DNA from: Candidatus Epilinea brevis
Lineage (GTDB): Bacteria; Chloroflexota; Anaerolineae; Epilineales; Epilineaceae
Length of the DNA stretch: 64,000 nucleotides
Reading direction: 5' to 3'
NCBI GenBank assembly: GCA_016710785.1
Contig: JADJUE010000005.1
Location: forward strand, 62,001 to 126,000
Under the pieces are notes generated by a model that saw nothing but the letters and a program-made list of their open reading frames with translations, did no database searches and had not been told where the DNA came from. Shown one piece after another: positions 55,901-61,900 of this stretch. The first letter of the stretch is position 1. The number at the start of each line of letters is the position of its first letter. Both the position numbers and the translations under genes were made by a program.

Positions 55901-58900
55901 CCTGCCGCCCGTCGCCGTCGATGTCGATCCACACATGGTCGCCGATGGCGCCGGTGCCGGTGTTGCCGTCGGTATCGGTGGAAGGCGCCCAGTTGTAGCC
56001 GAAGTCCGCGGTCAGGTTCTCGCCGCCCGCCGTCACCGTCACCGTGGTGAACGGATCGGCGTGGTTGACGAGGTCCCCGCCACCGGCCGGGATCTGCGTC
56101 TGCACCAGGCCCGTGGGCAGGCTGCTGTTGAGAACGTCCACCTGGTAGCTGCCGGGGACGATGTCAGTGAAGAGATACTGCCCTTCAGCATCAGTGATGC
56201 GCGTTCCCAGGAGCACGGTGTGGCCACTGTTCCACAGCTCCACCGTCACATTGGGGATGCCCGCCTCGCCGGCGTCCTGGATGCCGTCACCATTTTCGTC
56301 GAACCAGACGGTGTTGCCGATGCTGCCCGGCTTGACGTAGCCGAAGTCGTAGGTGTTGTCGGTGCTGCCTTCAATGGGCGTCGCCGTGACGCCTGTTGCC
56401 AGATCGGAGTCCAGGGCATCGTTGCCGCCCTGGTTGGCCAAGGTCGCCGTGTAGCCGCTGGGCGCGGTGGCCACCGACACCGAGAACGTGGGCTCGCCGG
56501 CCCCGACGCCGTCCTGATCCTCGTCCAAGAGCAGGTTGCCGAAGCTGTAGGCGCCGGTGGCATCCGTGGTGGTCTTGAGCGTGGTCGTGCCCCCACCGCT
56601 CGGCCAGGTGATGGTCAGCGTCACCGGTACCCCGACGATGCCGGGCTCACCCGCGTCCTGGATGCCGTCGCCGTCCAAGTCATGCCACACGAAGTTGCCG
56701 ATGGCCGCCGGCTGGCGGTAGTAGCCGAAGTCGGCGGTCAGGTTGTTGGGCGTGCCCACGCTCACCGAAGCGGCGTAGGGGTCCGCCTGGCTGTTGTCGT
56801 TGCTGCCGGCCGTGCCCAGCGAATGCCATTGGCCCGCCAGCACGGCGTCCCGGTCGCTGACGTCCACGATGTAATCGGCGCCGGCGGTGCCTAAAGCGTT
56901 GTCATCGGTGGGCAGGCTGCTGAACAGGTAGGAGCCATCCGCCGCGGTCGTGGTGCTGCCCACCCGCGGCTCGCCCACATCCAGGCGGCCGTTGCCGTTG
57001 AGGTCGCGGTATAGATCGACGGTCACCCCGGAGATGCCTGTCTCACCGGCATCCTTCACGCCGTCGGCATCCGTGTCGGTCCACACCAGGTTGCCGATGG
57101 TGCCGCGGTTGGCCGCCGGCCGGTAGCCGAAGTCCTGCGCCAGGTTGGTCGGCGAGCCGGTGGTGAGCGTGAGGTCCGACTGGTTGGCCGTCCCGGCGTC
57201 CGGGTCGACGGTGTTCGCCAGGCCCTGGAGGACGGCGCCGCTGCTGAAGTTGCTCGCCGCCACCACCACGCGGTAGCCGACGCCGCCCACCGACACATCC
57301 AGGTTGGCGAAGAAGTAGTTGCCGTTCTCGTCGGTGGTCGTCGAGGCCAGCAGGTTGGTGCCCGTGCTGTCGTAGAGCTGCACCACCACACCCTCGACGC
57401 CCTCGCCCACATCCAAGACCCCGTCGCCGTCGCCATCCAGGAAGATGGTGTCGCCGATGAGCCCGCGGCCGGCCACATGGCCTTCGGCGGTGTAGCCGAA
57501 GTCCGCGTCCGTCACGCCCGCCGGCGCCAGGTTGGACACCGCGGCGATGTTGGCGCCCGAAATCACGCCCGTGGCCGGAGCGGCCAGGCCGTCGCGGTCG
57601 AAGGTGGGGTCGTAGGCGCCCAGCACGTTGTCGGTGTCGTTGACCCACACCAGGTAATCGTCCGTGCCCGCGCCATCGGTCACCGGCAGGCCGCCGAAGA
57701 GGTACAGGCCGCCGCCGTCGGTGATGTCCGTGGCGATGATCGGCTCGCCGACATCCCAGATGCCGTCGCCGTCCAGATCCTTGATGAGCGACACGGTGAC
57801 GCCGGGGATGCCGAGCTCGCCGGCATCCTGCACGCCGTCGGCGTCGCGGTCGAACCACACGAAGTCGCCGATGCTCCCGAAGGTGCCGGCGTTCGGCTGG
57901 TAGCCGAAGTCCGCGTTCAGGAACACGTCGCCGGGGCCGAGCACGATGGGCGTCGTGGTCTGGTTGTCGTTGGTGCCGGTCGTCCCGAAGTGGTCCGGGT
58001 CGCCGGTCTGGGTGTAGCCCACCGGCGGCGTCGGGATGCGCACCGAATAGGCCCCGGCGGCCAGGCCGTCGAAGATGTAGTTGCCGGCGGCGTTGGTGGC
58101 GGTCGTCGCAGCCACCACGTCATCGACGGTGCCGAAGAGCCCATCCGGCCCGGCTGTGATCAGCTGCACTGTCAGGCCGGAGATCCCGGACTCGCCCGGA
58201 TCCTGCCGCCCGTCGCCGTCGGTGTCGATCCACACATGGTCGCCGATGGCACCGGTGCCGGTGTTGCCGTCGGTGTCGGTGGAGGGCGCCCAGTTGTAGC
58301 CGAAGTCCGCGGTCAGGTTCTCGCCGCCCGAGGTCACGGTCACCGAGGTGAACGGGTCGGCATGGTTGACGAAATCGCCGCCGCCCGCCGGGATCTGCGT
58401 CTGCACCAGGCCGGTGGGCAGGCTGCTGTTAAGGACGTCCACCTGGTAGGTGCCCGCCGTCACATTGGTGAATAGGTACTGGCCGTCGGCGTCGGTGATG
58501 CGCGTCCCGAGCAGCACGGTGTGTCCGCTGTTCCACAGCTCCACCGTCACGTTGGGGATACCCGCTTCACCGGCGTCCTGCACGCCGTCGCCGTTCTCGT
58601 CGAACCAGACGGTGTTGCCGATGCTGCCCGTCTTGACGTAGCCGAAGTCGTAGGTGTTGTCGGTCGTGCCCTCGACGGGGGTCGCCGTCACGCCCGCCGC
58701 CAGGTCGGAGTCGACTGCGTCGTCGCCGCCCTGGTTGGCCAGGGTCGCTGTGTAGCCGCTGGGCGCGCTGGCCACGGACACTGAGAACGTGGGCTCGCCG
58801 GCCCCCACGCCGTCCTGATCCTCGTCCAAGAGCAGGTTGCCGAAGCTATAGGCACCCGTGGCATCCGTCGTGGTCTTGAGCGTGGTCGTGCCGCCGCTAT

Positions 58901-61900
58901 TGGGCCAGGTGATGGTCAGGGTGACGACGACGCCGGCGATGCCCGGCTCGCCGGCGTCCTGGATGCCGTCGGCGTCGATGTCATGCCACACGAAGTTGCC
59001 GATGGCCGCCGGTTCGCGGTAGTAGCCGTGGTCGATGGTCGTGATGTTCTGACCGCCGGCCACGGAAACGAGGAAGACATCGGTCTTGCTGGTGTTGTCG
59101 ACCGCCTGTGACTGGTCGCCCAGCGAATGCCAATAGCCGTTCACCACGTTGGCGTCGTCGGTGATGTCGACGAAGTAGGAGCTGTCCGGCAGGTTCTCGA
59201 AGCTGTAGTCGCCGTTGGAGTCGGTCAGAATGCTGCCGACGACGTTGTCGCCTCCGTCCAGGATGCCGTTGTTGTTGGAGTCTTCGTACAGCACCACGGT
59301 GACACCGGCAAATCGGGTGGTCTCCCCAGCATCGAGCGTCCCGTCGGTATCGGTATCCTCCCAGAGCGTGCCGCCGATGGAATTGGAGCCGCTGGTGTCA
59401 CGGTAGCCGAAGTCCTGGACGAGGTTGATGCCGCCGGCGGCGATGGTCACGTTCGACTGGTTGGCCGTGCCGGCGTCGGGGTCGACAGTGTTGGTGAGGC
59501 CGACGCCGGCCGCGGGCAAGGTGGTGGCGATCACCTGTACGGTGTAGGTGTCGGCGGCCAACCCGCCGAAGAAGTACTGGCCGTTCTCGTTGGTGACGGT
59601 AGTGGCCACCAGGAGCCCGGTGGAGGTGTCGAAGAGCTGAACGGTCACACCCTCGACGCCCTCGCCGGGATCGAAGAGACCGTCGGCATCGGAGTCGAGG
59701 AAGATGGTGTCGCCGATCAAACCCTCGTTCAGGTCATGCCCGGCCGGGGCATAAGCGAAGTCGGCATCGGTGACGGCGGTGCTGGTGAGGTTGGTGACGG
59801 CGCTGATCTCCAGGCCGGTCCGCACGCCGGTGACCGGGTTGCCCTGGCTGCCGCCATCCCGGACATCGTAGGTCGGGCTGAGTTCGTCCAAGGCATGGTT
59901 GACGTCGTTGACCCACACGATGTAGTCATCGGTGCCGGTGCCATCGGTGATGGGCAGGCCGGTGAAGCCGTAGATCCCGCTCTCATCGGTGATGTCGGTG
60001 GCGATGATGGGCTCGCCAATGTCCCAGACGCCATCGCCGTCGAGGTCTTTGATGAGCGACACGGTCACGCCGGGAATGCCGGGCTCGCTGGCGTCCTTGT
60101 CGTTGCCGCGGTCGGCATCCAGCCACACGAGGTCGCCGATGCTCCCGAAGGTACCGGCATTCGGCTGGTAGCCGAAGTCGGCATCCAGGAAGACGTCGCC
60201 CGGCCCCAGCACGATGGGGCTGGTGGTCTTGTGATCCAAGGTCTGGTCGGGATCGCCGGTCTGCACATAGCCGGCGGGCGGCGTGGGGATGCGCACCTGG
60301 TAGGCGCCGGCCGCGAGGCCGTCGAAGATGTAGTTGCCGTTGTGGTTCGTGGTCGTGGTGGCGGCGACCACGTCGTCGCCGGTGCCGAACAGGCCGTCGG
60401 CGCCGGCGGTCACCAGTTGCACGGTCAGGTTGTAGACGCCGACCTCGTTGATATCCTGGTTCCCGTCACCATCGGTGTCGATCCAGACGCGATCGCCGAT
60501 GGCGCCTGTAGAACCGGCACCCGGGGTGTTGGTCTCGGCGGGCGACGACCAGTTGTAGCCGAAGTCGGCGGTGGTGTGCTGCTGGCCGGACGGGAGGTTG
60601 ACCACGGTGGTATGCGGCGTGCCGATGCCGTTCTCATCATAGGTGGGGTTGGCCGCCAGGCCGGCGGGCAAGGTGGTGGAATCAACGGTGACGGTGTAGC
60701 CACTGATGTTGCTGGGCTTGAGGTCCGTGAACAGGTACCCACCGTTGGCGTCGGTGTAGGTGGTCAGGTTGTACACGGTGCCGTCGGTGGAGGTACCGGT
60801 CAAGGTGACCTTGGCGTTGGGGATGCCCGACTCGCCGGCATCCTGATCCCCATCGCCGTCCTCGTCCACCCAGACATAGTCACCCACCGCGCCCAACAAC
60901 TGCGGGATGTCGTTGAAAGGCAGGACGAGGGTACCGAAGTCCTGGGCCTCCTGGTCATTGGGACCGCTCAGGCTAGGATTCTGACCGTAAGCCACCGCGA
61001 TCAGCGATCCGTTGCAGGTCTTGATGCGCGAGGCCGTCATGTCGTAGTCGCCGCCGTTGACGTAGTCGATGTGGACATTATCGATCTGCCAGTAGTCGCC
61101 GGTCTCCATGGGGTCCACGAAACGGAAGCGGACGCTGGTGTTGGTGGCGATGTACGACGAGATGTTGAAGACCTGTGTCGTGGGTGGCCAGGCAGGGGGC
61201 GTGTAGGGACCTACATAGGTCTGCAGCGTGGTCCAGTTCGTACCGCCGTCCCCGGAGACGTCCACGGCGATGCGGTCGGTGGCATCCAACGCCGGCGCGG
61301 ACTCGAGATTGAAGCTGAGGCGAGCGAAGGAGTTGCCGGAGGTGTTGTGCGTGCGCTGGACGGTGCGACCGGTCTCATCGGTGGCGGCGAGTTCTTGGAG
61401 GCGCAGGGCAGCGGCAGGGTTGGTGACTTGGATGGCGCCGGCTGTCGCGTCAGTAGCCTCGCCAGTTTCAGTCCAGTCAGAGGTCCAAGTGATTGCTGTA
61501 GAGCCCCGACCACCGGTACCATTCCATCCATCCACGGTATCATCGTGGTTGTACGCTCGGGTAGTAGCGAACAGGTCATGAACATAGCGGCGCGCACTTG
61601 GATCGTCGTCGAAACGGTAGCTCTCGAGCGCAGTGGCCACCTGCGTCTGCTCCGCGCCCGCGCCGCCCGGACAAGTGATGCCGCTGCCGTTGGTGTCCAC
61701 ATAGATGTCCGTGTTGGCCAGCGGAGTCACCCAGACCACGCTGCGACTTGCCTCAGACAGAATATCCGGGGTCGTTCCGTTCGTATTATCGTCCGGGTCG
61801 TGACAGATGCCGCTAAAGCTCTCATTGCTGCAACCGGGAGCAAATCCAACCAACACCTCATCGGTGAGCTGGTTTGAAGGTACCAGCGGCGCCCCCCAGT

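Noticed and set aside
47703..56894. Uninterrupted plus-strand frame of about 3060 codons
   Set aside because: It is antisense to the SdrD_B repeats and simply mirrors their period; its composition (Val/Ala/Gly/His/Arg-rich) and lack of any domain show it is a shadow of the minus-strand gene.
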